Source: Asterias amurensis
Taxonomy: Eukaryota > Echinodermata > Asteroidea > Forcipulatida > Asteriidae
NCBI RefSeq assembly: GCF_032118995.1
Contig: NC_092661.1
Location: 4,838,501-4,902,500 of the forward strand
Direction: 5' to 3'
Length of the DNA: 64,000 nt
This document shows positions 11,613 through 23,067 of the stretch, one piece after another; position 1 is the stretch's first letter; the number at the start of each line of letters is the position of its first letter. The translations under genes were made by a program, and so were the position numbers. The notes under the pieces were generated by a model. That model was not told the origin of the DNA. It saw only the letters and a list, made by a program, of their open reading frames with translations, and did no database searches.

Positions 11613-12179
11613 GTCGACTGATGGCCGTGACGGGGGCTCAGCGCTGGGCGTGAGGGGTAAATGTACTAACTAGTGACTTGACAATGATGCACGGGCGTTC
11701 CCCGGGGGTGGGGGTATATTATGGTGGGTGAGTTTAATATCCGGGCAAATGGATAATTGATACGTTTTATAATTTTTTACCATGACCCTGCATTTTCATG
11801 TACCATACATGATCGAGTTGTTATTGTTGTTGGTAATAAAGTAAATAAAAGTAAATCTTCTAGAATTTGTTAATTATTTAACGTTTAAATTGTTTTTTTT
11901 TTGTAACCTGTTATTTTGAATAAATTGAAGACAACTGCTAGGTGGCTACACTAAAGTCATAGTCTGTTTTTACAGTCTCGAGATAGTCACTAACAGATGT
12001 TTCTGCAAGTATGGCTTCACTGGGACACCACACTTTCATGTGGTAAATAAAAATTGATAAATAATAATGATAAATTATAGAATCGCAGGAATTATACAGG
12101 AAAGTTCGTGTAAACATGACAGTAACGAAGGTCGGCCGCTCAACCGTCGACTTGTCTTGGCCATCCGTGCGCGTTGGTT

Positions 12180-12187
12180 TGACGTCA
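12180..12187. promoter_or_regulatory. CRE-like palindrome upstream of exon 1a
   Basis: TGACGTCA, a perfect CREB/ATF consensus, lies about 93 bases before the exon 1a ATG. It is retained in the duplicated copy. Confidence 0.35.
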
Positions 12188-12279
12188 TCACAAAAAGCAT
12201 TTTTTACCCGTCTGCATGGAACACGTAGTTTTTCGAACACTGTACAGGTAACTGTGATACCAGTATTTTGTTTGTCACA

Positions 12280-12385
12280 ATGGCTCACAGCGAGAAAATG
12301 TTGCTGGACAAAACTCTTTGGATATTTCTCTTTGGAATCCTCGTGTGGTTTCACCCGCTATCCTGCTGGTGCCTCAATCTCACAG
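12280..12385 (+). CDS. Copy B exon 1a: signal peptide
   Basis: ATG at 12280 is followed by MAHSEKMLLDK, a hydrophobic core LWIFLFGILVWF, then HPLSCWC, a typical cleavable signal peptide. The donor is CACAG/GTAAGT after 12385, phase 1, matching exon 2. A near copy lies 3.4 kb downstream. Confidence 0.8.
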
Positions 12386-15300
12386 GTAAGTGTTCACCCA
12401 GCCCAGTAGACTCGGATTTCATTTTAACAAAATACAAATTCCTGTATGTGCTCTTAGACGAGAAACCGTTATTTGTATTTTACATAAAAACACACCGAAT
12501 GTATACATAGTACTTCCCACAGCCACGTGGGTAAAAACAGTATAAAATAAATACAAAAATTAAAAAAGTATCCCAAAGTAAAAAATAATATTTAAAGGCA
12601 GTGGACACTATTGGTGATTACTCAAAATAATTATAAGCATAAAAACTTACTTGGTTACAAGAAATTGGGAGAGGTTGATAGTATAAAACGTGAGAAACGG
12701 CTCCCTCTGAAGTGACGTAGTTTTAGAGAAAGAAGTTATTTTCCACGAATTTGATTTCGGGACCTCAGAATTTGATTTTGGGGTCTTAAAATCAAGCATC
12801 TGAAAGCACACAACTTCGTGTGACAAGGGTGATTTTTTTTGTTTTTTGTTCATTATCATCTCGCAACTTCAACGACCAATAATGAGCTCAAATTTTCACA
12901 GGTTTGTTATATTATGCATAATGTTGAGATAATATTTAGTAATAATAATATTTGAGTTTATGGAGCGCTTTTTCACTCCCGAGCGGGTGTCTCAAAGCGC
13001 TTAAAATTATTACCCCTGGTTACAAGAGCGTTCTTAGTGTAAAAAACAATGAAAAGGTAAAAAGGCCTACTTACGCCAACATTTAAAAAAAAATGCTAAG
13101 AAAAAAATTACGACTTGGCTTCAAGTATTTTTTTTTGTTTCTATGAATATAGATGTAGTTATGAACGACTGGGGGCACAAATCGTGAATTATGGCGAATA
13201 ATGACATTTCATATCTTCAGTAAAATAATGGTTCCCTCATCGCATGCAGTGGCACATCGTGACTACATTATTGACACATACGCCAACTAAAGGGAAGGTA
13301 CACGTTTGGTAATTACTCAAAACAGAATATTAACTTAAAAACTGACTTGGTAACGAGCATTGTAGAGCTGTTGATAGTATAAAACAGTGTGAGAAACGGC
13401 TCCCTCATGAAGTAGCATAGATTTTGAGAGAGAGGTAATTTCTCACTAAAATAAAATTCTATAGCTAGAAGTCTTTTATTCCTATCTGAAAGCACACAAA
13501 TTCGTTCAACAAGGGTGTTTTTTTTTGCATCATTTTCTCGCAACTTCGATGACCGATTGAGCTCAAATTTTCACAGGCTTATTATTTTATGCTTTTAAAG
13601 GGATACGCCAAGTGAGCAGTGTACGTGCTATATTTATAATCGACTAAGTAATTACCCTTACAGTTATCTTAGCGGGGAAATACTCGGTGCAGAAAATAAT
13701 TAATTCAATGACAAAAGCCGATTGAATTAAAACTATGCGTAAAAGAGGCGAAAATTTTTCCATATTTATACAGATAATGCGTTGGCCCGCTCGATCAACA
13801 CTAAAATATCACGAAAAACCCTACATATCATGCCATGAACCATCATTGCCAAGTACACCCTTCCCCAATATTAAATCTCAATTCCAGAAACAAACACCAA
13901 TTCCTTTAGTTGGAGAACGCAAGAGAGAAGGTTAGGAGGGGAGGCGACGTTTCACAACTATGTTGTGCACGCTCAACAATTTATCAAAATACAACAAATT
14001 TCGAGACCTCAAATTTCGAGACCTCAAGTTCTAAACTTGAGGTCTCGAAATCAAATTCGTGGACAATTATTTCTTTCTCGAAAACAACGTCATTTCAGAG
14101 GGAGCTGTTTCTCACAATGTTTTGTACTATCAACCTCTCCCCATTACTGTTAATCAAGAAAGGTTTCGTGATGATAATTAGGTATTTTGAGTAATTACCA
14201 ATAGTGTCTACTGCCTTTAAACTACAGGTGTAGCCAGCCTCTGTCTTTTCTACAGATATTTTTATGGTAAATGTGCCACTAGTGTGTCTGACCTAGTTCA
14301 TCCTATCAGGGTGATTGATCGTGAAACCAGACTTTCTGCTTCTTCTCACCCCCATACACTCTTGAGTAGTTGAGATGTAGGCGTAGAACAACGAGTCATT
14401 CCAATAGCTTTTTTTTCCACGTACTGCATCTCTTTGGAACTCCTTGCCCGGTGGATATTTCCCACCATCCTACAATCTGGACTGTTTTAAAAGGAATATC
14501 AATTCCTGCATCCAGGTCTCCATTTTAGTCATTTTAATGTAGCTCCTTGGGCCTATACCTATAGGGTGGCTTTGAACAATCGGCTTCCCATTTAAGCCAC
14601 CCTTCAATCCAACACAGACAAATTTGTCCATACTGGCGATTCAATCTCCACATTACAGCGAGTTCAGACAACAGGGTGAGCCCAACCATTAAAAAATAAC
14701 CGGTTTCCATTTGGGCCCTGCATATGTACGGATCATGGTATGTATTTGATTGTGTTTTTCCTTTGCCCCCCCCCCCCCCCAAAAAAAAAAAAAAAAAGGA
14801 AAAAAAGCACTGATTAATGGTGGTAATTACTCAAAACAATTGCTGATATAGTATAACACTTTGTGAGAAACGGCTCGCTCTGAAGGGCGTAGTTGTTTAG
14901 AAAGGAGTAAATTCTCCTTAAAATATTGGATTTGAAATCGAGATCCTAGCCTAGGACGACCAGTTGAGTTCAAATTTTCACAGGTTGGACATATCTTATT
15001 ACGTGCGAATGTTGAAATACACCAAGTGAGAAGAATGGTCTTTGACAATTACCAAAAGTGTCGTCCAGTACCATGCTTAAAAGCATTTTTCTCGCGCCTG
15101 GTAACTTTCTTGTATCTATGGCTGCGCACGCACCAACAAAATAATATTTACAAGAACCTTTTCACAAAAATACAAGCCTCAAAGAAAACTCCGCTCTCAA
15201 CCACAATCTAATGCTTATAACCGGCATTAACATCGTCATAATTATCTACGGCCACCGTGCTTTTTTACGCCCTTTCCCACTCTTTGGAACAAACTCCCCA

Positions 15301-18300
15301 ATACATTAAATACGCACAAACTCGCTTGATCAATATAAAAGCCTTCTAAAAACCCATTATTTCATTAATTATTACAGAATTGGTAAGACAAAAATTGTGA
15401 AGATCACAGATTACATAAAACTTACACGGTCGAATGGACATCCCTTAAAATATTTTTGTCTGAAATGTCATATTGATAAGAAATAAATAATGTATTTTCG
15501 CCTTTGGAGTGTGTCGCTATATTGTGTGCATTGATATCCGAACGTGCGCGTTGGTTTGACGTCATCACAAAAAGCATTTTACCCGTCTGCATGGAACACG
15601 TAGTTTTTCGAACATTGTACAGGTAACTGTGATACCAGTATTTCGTTTGTCACAATGGCTCACAGCAAGAAAATGTTGCAGGACAACATTCTTTGGATAT
15701 TTCTCTTTGGAATCCTCGTGTGGTTTCACCCGCTATCCTGCTGGTGCCTCAATCTCACAGGTAAGTGTTCACCCAACCCAGTAGACTCGGATTTCAGTTT
15801 AACAAAATACAAATTCCTGTATGTGCTCTTAGACGAGAAACTGTTATTTGTATTTTACATAAAAACACACCGAATGTATACATAGTACTTCCCACAGCCA
15901 CGTGGGTAAAAACAGTATAAAATAAATGCAAAAATTAAAAAAGTATCCCAAAGTACAAAATAATATTTAAAGGCAGTGGACACTATTGGTGATTACTCAA
16001 AAATAATTATAAGCATAAAAACTTACTTGGTTACAAGAAATTGGGAGAGGTTGATAGTATAAAACGTGAGAAACGGCTCCCTCTGAAGTGACGTAGTTTT
16101 AGAGAAAGAAGTTATTTTCCACGAATTTGATTTCGGGACCTCAGAATTTGATTTTGGGGTCTTAAAATCAAGCATCTGAAAGCACACAACTTCGTGTGAC
16201 AAGGGTGATTTTCTTTGTTTTTCGTTCATTATTATCTCGCAACTTCAACGACCAATAATGAGCTCAAATTTTCACAGGTTTGTTATATTATGCATAATGT
16301 TGAGATAATATTTAGTAATAATAATATTTGAGTTTATATAGCGCTTTTTCACTCCCGAGCGGGTGTCTCAAAGCGCTTAAAATTATTACCCCTGGTTACA
16401 AGAGCGTTCTTAGTGTAAAAACAATGAAAAGGTAAATAGGCCTATACGCCAACATTTTAAAAAAAATGCTAAGGAAAAAATTTACGACTTGGCTTCAAGT
16501 ATTTTTTTTTGTTTCTATGAATATAGATGTAGTTATGAACGACTGGGGGCACAAATCGTGAATTATGGCGAATAATGACATTTCATATCTTCAGTAAAAT
16601 AATGGTTCCCTCATCGCATGCAGTGGCACATCGTGACTACATTATTGACACATACGCCAACTAAAGGGAAGGTACACGTTTGGTAATTACTCAAAACAGA
16701 ATATTAACTTAAAAACTGACTTGGTAACGAGCATTGTAGAGCTGTTGATAGTATACAACAGTGTGGGAAACGGCTCCCTCATGAAGTAGCATAGATTTTG
16801 AGAGAGAGGTAATTTCTCACTAAAATAAAATTCTATAGCTAGAAGTCTTTTATTCCTATCTGAAAGCACACAAATTCGTCCAACAAGGGTGTTTTTTTTT
16901 TGCATCATTTTCTCGCAACTTCGATGACCGATTGAGCTCAAATTTTCACAGGCTTATTATTTTATGCTTTTAAAGGGATACACCAAGCGAGAATACTGGT
17001 CTTTGACAATGACCAAACGTGTACCCTCCCTTTAACTGTGTTGTGACCAAAGCGATCATTGAAGCGATTATTTAAATCTACTGTTATCCAAACTTATAAT
17101 TGATTGAAGTATAATTTAAGTAAATGTAAATCCTATTTTGATCTGCTGATCTCATCTGACTTCGATCCGTTTTGTTTGTATGTCTACTGTTTTATAGTTT
17201 AAAAACTGTATACAGTACATCCCCTTGAGCCCAAACCTTGTGCTTGTGCTATTCCAACTGAAAACCCAACCAATGTAATTGAAGTTTATGTGTGTATGGT
17301 TTGTGCTCGACGAGCGTACCTGTTTGGGCTCACGCTTAAAACGCTTGGCTTCTTCGTGAGCTCCCCTGCAGTATCTCAACGAAATGGTACCGCATGGTGG
17401 CGCTCTAGCCATGGCGCCGCGCGGGGCATAGACCTTTTCGCAAATACCAATGCGCAAGCGCAGACTGTTGAATAGGGTGCATTGTGGGATAGATATGGAT
17501 CAAATTTGGATACCAGCTAGACCACAATGCACCTAGTTCCAAGCTTTACGCGGTTGAAGACTTGAAATTAAGCGGAAATGTTGAAGACACCAAATACATT
17601 AAGAAAAATAATGTGAAAAAACGTAAATGCCCCGACGCAACATTTTGGACGGATTCGCCACTTCGTGAAGAAAACGGCGACGATGTAATGGACAGTTTAA
17701 TGTGAATATTGTTTGATTTTGTTTTGATTTTTTTAAAGATTTATATTTGCATTGTAAACCTTCAGCACACAATTTTTTGTCAATGAAGACGAATACAACA
17801 ATTTTGTGATCATACTTTAGTCTAATTTGTATCCTTTACCTTATGTGTAGTGCTAGATGGTAGTTTAAAACATCAATTTACTTGTAACTCGTTTTTCACA
17901 AAACATGATATTGGCTAATTTCAAATGGGAGTAACTCAGAAACGCGATACAACCCATAGTTTAGACGTATACCAAATCACTGCTGCCGACGTGGTCTTTC
18001 CAGCCATGCATGCTTTTAATAATTATAATAAAGAAAAATTTATAAAGCGCAAAAACAATAGCAGAAAGAATCTGCCTCAATGCGCTGGAAAAGAACGACA
18101 ATAATTTATACAAATCAAAGTATTACACAATAAAATAATTTAAGGAATCTAGATACAAAAAACTGGAAAAAAAACAAAATTAAAAAGTTAAACAACCATT
18201 TTTAAAAAGATGAGATATACAAAAGTTAAAAACAATGTCAAAGTCATAAATACTGATCAGTAAAATGGACAATACAAAACAGTATTTTCATTTTACAATG

Positions 18301-21300
18301 TAAATATTATGTACAATTTACGACATGTCGAATTTGAATTAGAATTTGAATTTGTTTGTCTTAATTTCAGTTTTGAATCTTCAGGGAATGCAAGCCACCC
18401 AGGTATCGACTAGCCAACACTACGGAGTTAACCTTTCAGCGGATCTAGCGATAGATGGTGATCAAAGAACAAATGCCGATAGATTCAGTTGCACTCATAC
18501 CTGTAAGTGTTTTTATGATCAAATAATTTGTCAGTGTATTTTTCAGCATTGACCACTAACCCTACTCTCAAACCTATACTCCTAAAAAATGGCCAAAGTA
18601 GCTCCGAGGACAGTTCTCAACAGAGAACTTTCAAATTCATACTTAAACAAAATATTAAATATTATTTTGTTGAGAAAATATAATTAACTGTTTTATAATT
18701 ACTAACCAAAAGGATCTGTGTGTAACCGAGTTGGAAGGAAGGCTACTCACAGGCAGTGACAAACAGACGGCTGTTGAAGTTCAGAGTGTTTTATTCGTGT
18801 TTATTTACAGTTGAAGTGTTATGTTCATATATACAAAAAACGACAGTCAGGACGGTTCTATGGGAATCGTGTTTCCTCTCACTCTTTACCTTTAATAAAG
18901 TTGGGATTATACTACCCAAGGCTCAAGAATATAAAATTGCTTAGCAGCCCAGCGACAAATATAGGTGTGAGATCAATCGTATCAAAATGAGAAAGTGTTG
19001 CCGCTTAACCACTTGCTATTCCCCATGTACTATTGTTGGTATTCGTGGAATGTCTTCCCATGAATACCCAAACTGAATAAATTAGGCAAATTTTTTACAA
19101 GTGCAAAGCAAACTAAAGAGGCTTGAAATTATGCAAATTGAATACGCACGTAAACAAACAACTAGGGCGCTATAGTGAGAGCAATGACGCGTGGCGGCGC
19201 GGTAAAATAATGTAAACAATTATGACTCGCCTGGTGCGTCGCGATCGCATATGCATCGCCGTGCTTTATTATGTACATAGAAAATTAGACAATAGTTATG
19301 TATTTACAAGTGCCTGGCAGCGAAGATTAACAAGTCTTGCTGGTCACATGTGGTATAAATGCAAAAACAATAAATCTGTTCTGAGGAAAATAAAATTAGC
19401 TGTTGCAAACTGCTTATTAACCATAAGGGAACTGTCGTATAAATGCAAACGATCATATTAATTATTATTCATAAATACCTCAGACAGTTTCGCTATTCCT
19501 ATTGGTGGAGAGCGCGTCACGTGGGTGTGTATAAACCTTTGTTTATGACCAGTAAAAAGTGTTGAAACATGGCCGTGACACGCAAGCTTGCACCTGTTCT
19601 TATAAGACGGTTTCTTCATTCCTATTGGTCGAGAGCAACGGCTGAAATAGTTGTGCCACATCACGCGATACGCGCGACGCGCACAGCATTCCCTTATAAG
19701 GAGTTGTTTACCCGAGGGCGGCGAAGGGCTTTACCATTTCATAGCTGGAGGGGTGTTGTGTTGAAAGGAATCATTTAACAATTATAATGTTTGCATTTAT
19801 TTTACTTTTTGACCAAAAAGTGTTGATGTTTTTGACCGAAAGGGTATTTATGAATGGGAATCAAAGTGTGTTGAATCAGTTTTCAACTAGTGGTTTAAAC
19901 CCGCCGAGGCCTGGTTCTTGATAATTTACCTCGACCTCGTCTTGGTAAAATTATCAAGAACCAGGCCTCGTTTGGATTAAACCACTAGTTGAAAACCTCT
20001 TCACCACACATTGATTCCCTTAGTACTGGCCTGGCGTAGCCTTTCTCGAAGGATAATCGGCAACACAACAAGAACAGGTCTGAATAGAGAGAGAGTCTCA
20101 AAGCACGCAGAAAAAAAGCTAGGGGTAAACAATTAAGGACGACAGTTAGTGAAAAGGGCATTATTATCTGTCTAGGGAAAAGTATAACGTAAAGACAAAG
20201 GGTTATGAAGATTTTCTTCTTGGTTGTTCAGACCATGGGTTTGAATGGTCTATAGGCGCATTACCCACAGTTTCTCCCTACTTAAAGACACTGGACACTA
20301 TTGGTAATTGTCAAAGACCAGTCTTCTCACTAGGTGTATCTCAACATATGCATAAAATAATACACCTGTGAAAATTTTAGCTCGATTGGTCGTCGGAGTT
20401 GCCAAACAACTATGAAAGAAGAAAAAAACACTTGTCACACGAAGTTGAGTGCTTTCAGATGCTTGATTTCGAGACCTCAAATTAATTCTAAACTTGAGGT
20501 CTCAAAAATCAAATTCGTGGAAAATTACTTCTTTCTAATTACCAATAGCGTCCACTGCCTTTAAACGAAAACGTTTCTCAGTGGCTACAGACATAATAAT
20601 TCGTTTTGATTCTGGATGATCTGGTCTAACCCCATATAAAGCCACCATTTTGTATACAATTTTGAGCTTTTTGTTAATAATGCAACCTTTGGAGGTTTTA
20701 GCTCTTTATCTCTTGTTTATTTTATTTCATTTCGCGTCAATTTAATTATTGTTAACTAAACTTGCACAACAATCAATACATTCCTTTTTAGTGTTAGAGT
20801 CGCATCCCTGGTGGAAGGTGGACCTGGGAGCAAACCACTGCCTCGGTCGTATCACCCTTGTCAACAGAGCAGATTGCTGTAGTAAGTGAAATTGAAGCCG
20901 TTACAAAATAATACCAAAAGAGTTTTTGAAATATCATTGTTAAACACTCAAATAACCTCGGACCAATCAAAATACAGATAATATGTAAAGCAACATCATT
21001 GTACCCAATGAAATCGCTGGTTCTGGAAGGCGAGTTATCCTTGCGGGGCCCGGGCAACTATACCACTTGTCAAGAGGGGCGCTATACACAAAAAGGGAGA
21101 TGATTTTTGCACTTACAGTACTGATTGAATGTCTCGGGTGCTGTGTAGTGATATCGACAGGGGACTTGTGTCACACAATCATGAGTTAACACAAACCTTC
21201 AATCCCCAGAATTGACAGAATACGAGTATAGTGTTTAATGCATCGTGGGTTCAAATTGACTATAAAAAAATCAAGTTTGTGAAGTTTTGTATAATTTTTA

Positions 21301-22439
21301 ACATAATATCCGGAGCGTGGTCTACTGTGAAAATGAGAGCTTGACCCAAAGTGGACAACAAAAAGCATTCTTAATTATATAGTTTAACAGTATCTTTAAA
21401 AGAAATGTTGTTATGTTTCGTGTAGAATTTGGTGACAAACATTCATTTGTGGCAATGTTCATTAATATTGCTAGGGAGCTTTGGACGAATGAACATCGAT
21501 ATCCCAGTTTACAAAATACAACAGAAACAAAAGACCCCATTGTTTCTACAAATGTTTGTGTTTATAGATGTTTTTATTACTTTCAAGTTTAATAGGTGAA
21601 AACTTCTTTCAATGACAGATAACCGTTTGTCTGGTGCCATCGTCAGAGCAGGCAATGAGACTGACATTTTCAGCAATGCCGCGTGTGGGTTACCAGTGAC
21701 ATCGGACCAAGCATCGATCCCTGGGGCACACATAAAGTTTTTGTGTGACCCGCTCGTGATTGCCCGGTACGTCAGTGTTGACATTCTTTTGAAGGAAGCA
21801 GGAGGCAAACTGACACTGTGCGAAGTGATAGTTGAAGAGTACCAGATGGGAGACTGCCTGCATAACGATTTACGTAAGACGGTATTAATGTATTGGATTT
21901 TTTGTATACCGTTTTTTATAGAAACAAAAGAGATTTTGTGCTGATTATCACAATACGTCCAACTTATATTGTTCCGTTGTTCTTGTGAGTTAGTTCACAC
22001 CAGTTAACGACTATACGAAACAGGTGACTCGCTGACTTTGACCAAACAATTAGCAATTTTGAAGATTATTATACAATCTCAGAATTAACCATAAACGTCT
22101 CTTTCGTGTTCATTTATTTTATAATATTTTCTGATCACTATCATTGTTCGTTTGTCAACAGCTGCAATGACTAAAGACACGCCATTCGCCATCGCTGAAA
22201 AGACGTCCTCATTGCTATTCGAAGGGAAATGTATTGTTGACCCACGCCCTCTGTCGGTCCTTCACATGAAGTCGATGTTGCGCTGTTTCCAGCGGTGTTT
22301 GAGGATGGAGAACGAGTGTTGGTCTTTCGATTACGTCATGACTTCTGGTCAGTGCAGGCTCTACGATGTAAAGACTGGAGACTTGATTGTAGATGATCAG
22401 CCAGGCTGTAAGGTGTACGTGGTGGTCAGTCGTGGCTGA
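12280..22439 (+). CDS. Secreted FTP (fucolectin-like) + PAN/Apple domain lectin, copy B; complete, with two possible first exons
   Basis: Exons are 1a 12280-12385 or 1b 15655-15760, then 18371-18502, 20792-20881, 21619-21873 and 22162-22439 (stop TGA). Either first exon gives 861 coding bases and 286 residues. Exon 1 ends in phase 1 and joins exon 2 as NLT-VLNLQGMQATQ, which creates an N-L-T sequon. Domains: signal peptide about residues 1-30, FTP about 40-195, PAN/Apple about 205-280. The FTP signature reads NRADCCNNRL, so the R-x-D and following Arg are kept while copy A has NRGDCC. All six PAN cysteines are present. Likely a secreted pattern-recognition lectin; ligand and tissue are unknown. 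AATAAA signals occur about 175 and 300 bases after the stop. Confidence 0.85.
12592..12935. mobile_element. MITE M1, 3' truncated (unit 1)
   Basis: Starts TTAAAGGCAGTGGACAC. It breaks off after ATGTTGAGATAATATT and continues into another repeat. The duplicate is at 15967-16310. Confidence 0.65.
13288..13614. mobile_element. MITE M1b, cut by the duplication junction
   Basis: Starts TAAAGGGAAGGTACACG and stops at CCAAGTGAG where unit 2 begins. The full version is at 16662-17035. Confidence 0.65.
13998..14220. mobile_element. MITE M1, 5' truncated (unit 2)
   Basis: It retains the TCTCGAAATCAAATTCGTGG body and the ACTGCCTTTAA end, matching 7140-7347. Confidence 0.6.
15557..15564. promoter_or_regulatory. 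CRE-like palindrome upstream of exon 1b
   Basis: TGACGTCA lies about 91 bases before the exon 1b ATG. The surrounding sequence from about 15544 to the ATG is duplicated from 12166-12279, so both first exons have the same proximal upstream region. Confidence 0.35.
15655..15760 (+). CDS. Copy B exon 1b: duplicated signal peptide
   Basis: This near-identical duplicate of exon 1a begins MAHSKKMLQDN, with the same hydrophobic core and the same CACAG/GTAAGT donor. It differs at four residues (E5K, L9Q, K11N, T12I). It is closer to exon 2, so it may be the main first exon or an alternative one. Confidence 0.8.
15967..16310. mobile_element. MITE M1, duplicate of 12592-12935
   Basis: The same truncated 3' boundary shows that the insertion and truncation predate the segmental duplication. 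Confidence 0.65.
16662..17035. mobile_element. MITE M1b, full copy
   Basis: Ends TAAAGGGAAGGTACACG and CGTGTACCCTCCCTTTAA. The interior shares CTCAAATTTTCACAGG with M1. Confidence 0.7.
17440..17705 (+). other. Housekeeping-promoter-like patch and 70-codon open frame without ATG
   Basis: TGCGCAAGCGCA (17451, NRF1-like) and GCATTGTGGGA (about 17479, resembling the ZNF143/THAP11 element) precede an open frame at 17493-17702 that ends TGA. It reads YAVEDLKLSGNVEDTKYI and CPDATFWTDSPLREENGDD, acidic, with coding-like composition. The first in-frame ATG is near the end. I do not recognise the protein. It could be a retrocopy, an exon of an unseen gene, or chance. Confidence 0.25.
18371..18502 (+). 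CDS. Copy B exon 2: start of FTP domain
   Basis: Acceptor TTAATTTCAG, donor GTAAGT, 132 bases. It encodes VLNLQGMQATQVSTSQHYG, ADLAIDGDQRT and FSCTHT, homologous to 1687-1818. Confidence 0.85.
19490..19770. other. CpG-richer block with repeated CCAAT boxes in copy B intron 2
   Basis: TTCCTATTGGTGGAGAGC and TTCCTATTGGTCGAGAGC occur about 125 bases apart, with CACGTG, and CGCGATACGCGCGACGCGC. It looks like a promoter or a GC-rich element arm; no gene model can be supported. Confidence 0.3.
19855..20020. mobile_element. MITE/hairpin family M4
   Basis: TTTTCAACTAGTGGTTTAAA...GAGGCCTGGTTCTTGATAA is followed by the inverse TTATCAAGAACCAGGCCTC...CCACTAGTTGAAAAC. Related copies lie at 52691-52800 and 30241-30284. 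Confidence 0.7.
20282..20564. mobile_element. MITE M1, internally deleted
   Basis: Ends TTAAAGACACTGGACAC and GTCCACTGCCTTTAA; about 100 bases before the right end are missing. It lies in copy B intron 2. Confidence 0.7.
20792..20881 (+). CDS. Copy B exon 3: FTP core
   Basis: Acceptor CCTTTTTAG, donor GTAAGT, 90 bases. It encodes HPWWKVDLGANHCLGR and NRADCC. The nucleotide match to 2990-3079 is very close. Confidence 0.85.
21619..21873 (+). CDS. Copy B exon 4: FTP C-terminal half
   Basis: Acceptor AATGACAG, donor GTAAGA, 255 bases. It encodes NRLSGAIVRAGNETD and TLCEVIVEEYQMGDC. The IPGAHI segment is shared with copy A, but the loop after ARYVSV (DILLKEAGGK) is divergent and may change specificity. 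Confidence 0.85.
22162..22439 (+). CDS. Copy B exon 5: PAN/Apple domain and stop
   Basis: Acceptor GTCAACAG, phase 1 entry, ends TGA. Cysteines sit in GKC, LRCFQRC, NECWSFDY, GQCRLYD and PGC. It is three residues longer than copy A. Confidence 0.85.
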
Positions 22440-23067
22440 AATAGTTTTGGATATTAGTTCAAACTTTCGATTTATAATTGTTTTCGAAATATTTTAATTT
22501 AGTAAAATTGTTTGACACTAACTTGTGTTAAGGCTATTATTACTCACTCAAACTGTTGCCATCAAAACAAGTCAAAAGACTAATCTAAACAGATATTTTG
22601 CACGGTGGAAAAAAAATAAATACATAAAATACTTAAAGTAACTATTGTTACCAAGTGGCAGGCAACACAACAAAAAAGAAAATACAGGTTTCGGAAAACT
22701 CAAAAATAGTTGAAACTGTGGCTTATTTTGACGTTACCAGTTGAAAATAAAGCAGAATTACAGTGCTACAAAATAGTAAGGTCTAAGGCATAAGGGCATA
22801 AAAGCTGTAAGAATAAAGTCTATAAGCCATTAAAAAAGACTACCGCAAAAATAATGGGCCATTCCATTCGCACTGAAGGGAGTGGAAAACGAATACAGAA
22901 AATTATTGCTGTATTCTACAAAATACTCTCTTTTAGTTCTTAAACAAAATGCATTTTGATTGATATTGACTTTAATCACTTCCAGAACTTTGCAGTTGGA
23001 GACGAACAACGTTCGTCGATTACACAAAAATTCAACATATCTGTAACGGTGCATAACTGAAGACATC
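22440..23067. other. 3' flank of lectin copy B
   Basis: AT-rich; AATAAA at about 22615 and 22746 are poly(A) candidates. No other feature is seen. Confidence 0.4.

Larger units (their letters stand above)
5962..13614. repeat. Tandem segmental duplication, unit 1 (contains exon 1a)
   Basis: Blocks match unit 2 in order: 5962-6282 with 13615-13933, 7140-7860 with 14000-14715, 7980-8091 with about 15290-15377, 10893-11056 with 15375-15538, and 12166-13614 with 15544-16985. Unit 1 also has the Helitron-like end, the 2.8-kb foldback and about 1.1 kb at 11057-12165. The unit ends inside an interrupted MITE. Confidence 0.8.
13615..16985. repeat. Tandem segmental duplication, unit 2 (contains exon 1b)
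   Basis: It repeats unit 1 without the foldback. The junction at 13614/13615 joins the inside of a MITE (CCAAGTGAG) to GCAGTGTACGTGC, the start of unit 1 at about 5960. Only about two bases of overlap are seen, so end joining or replication slippage is more likely than long-homology recombination. Confidence 0.8.

Noticed and set aside
11938..12354. 138-codon minus-strand ORF overlapping exon 1a
   Set aside because: Antisense to the signal-peptide exon and its promoter; no recognisable domain.
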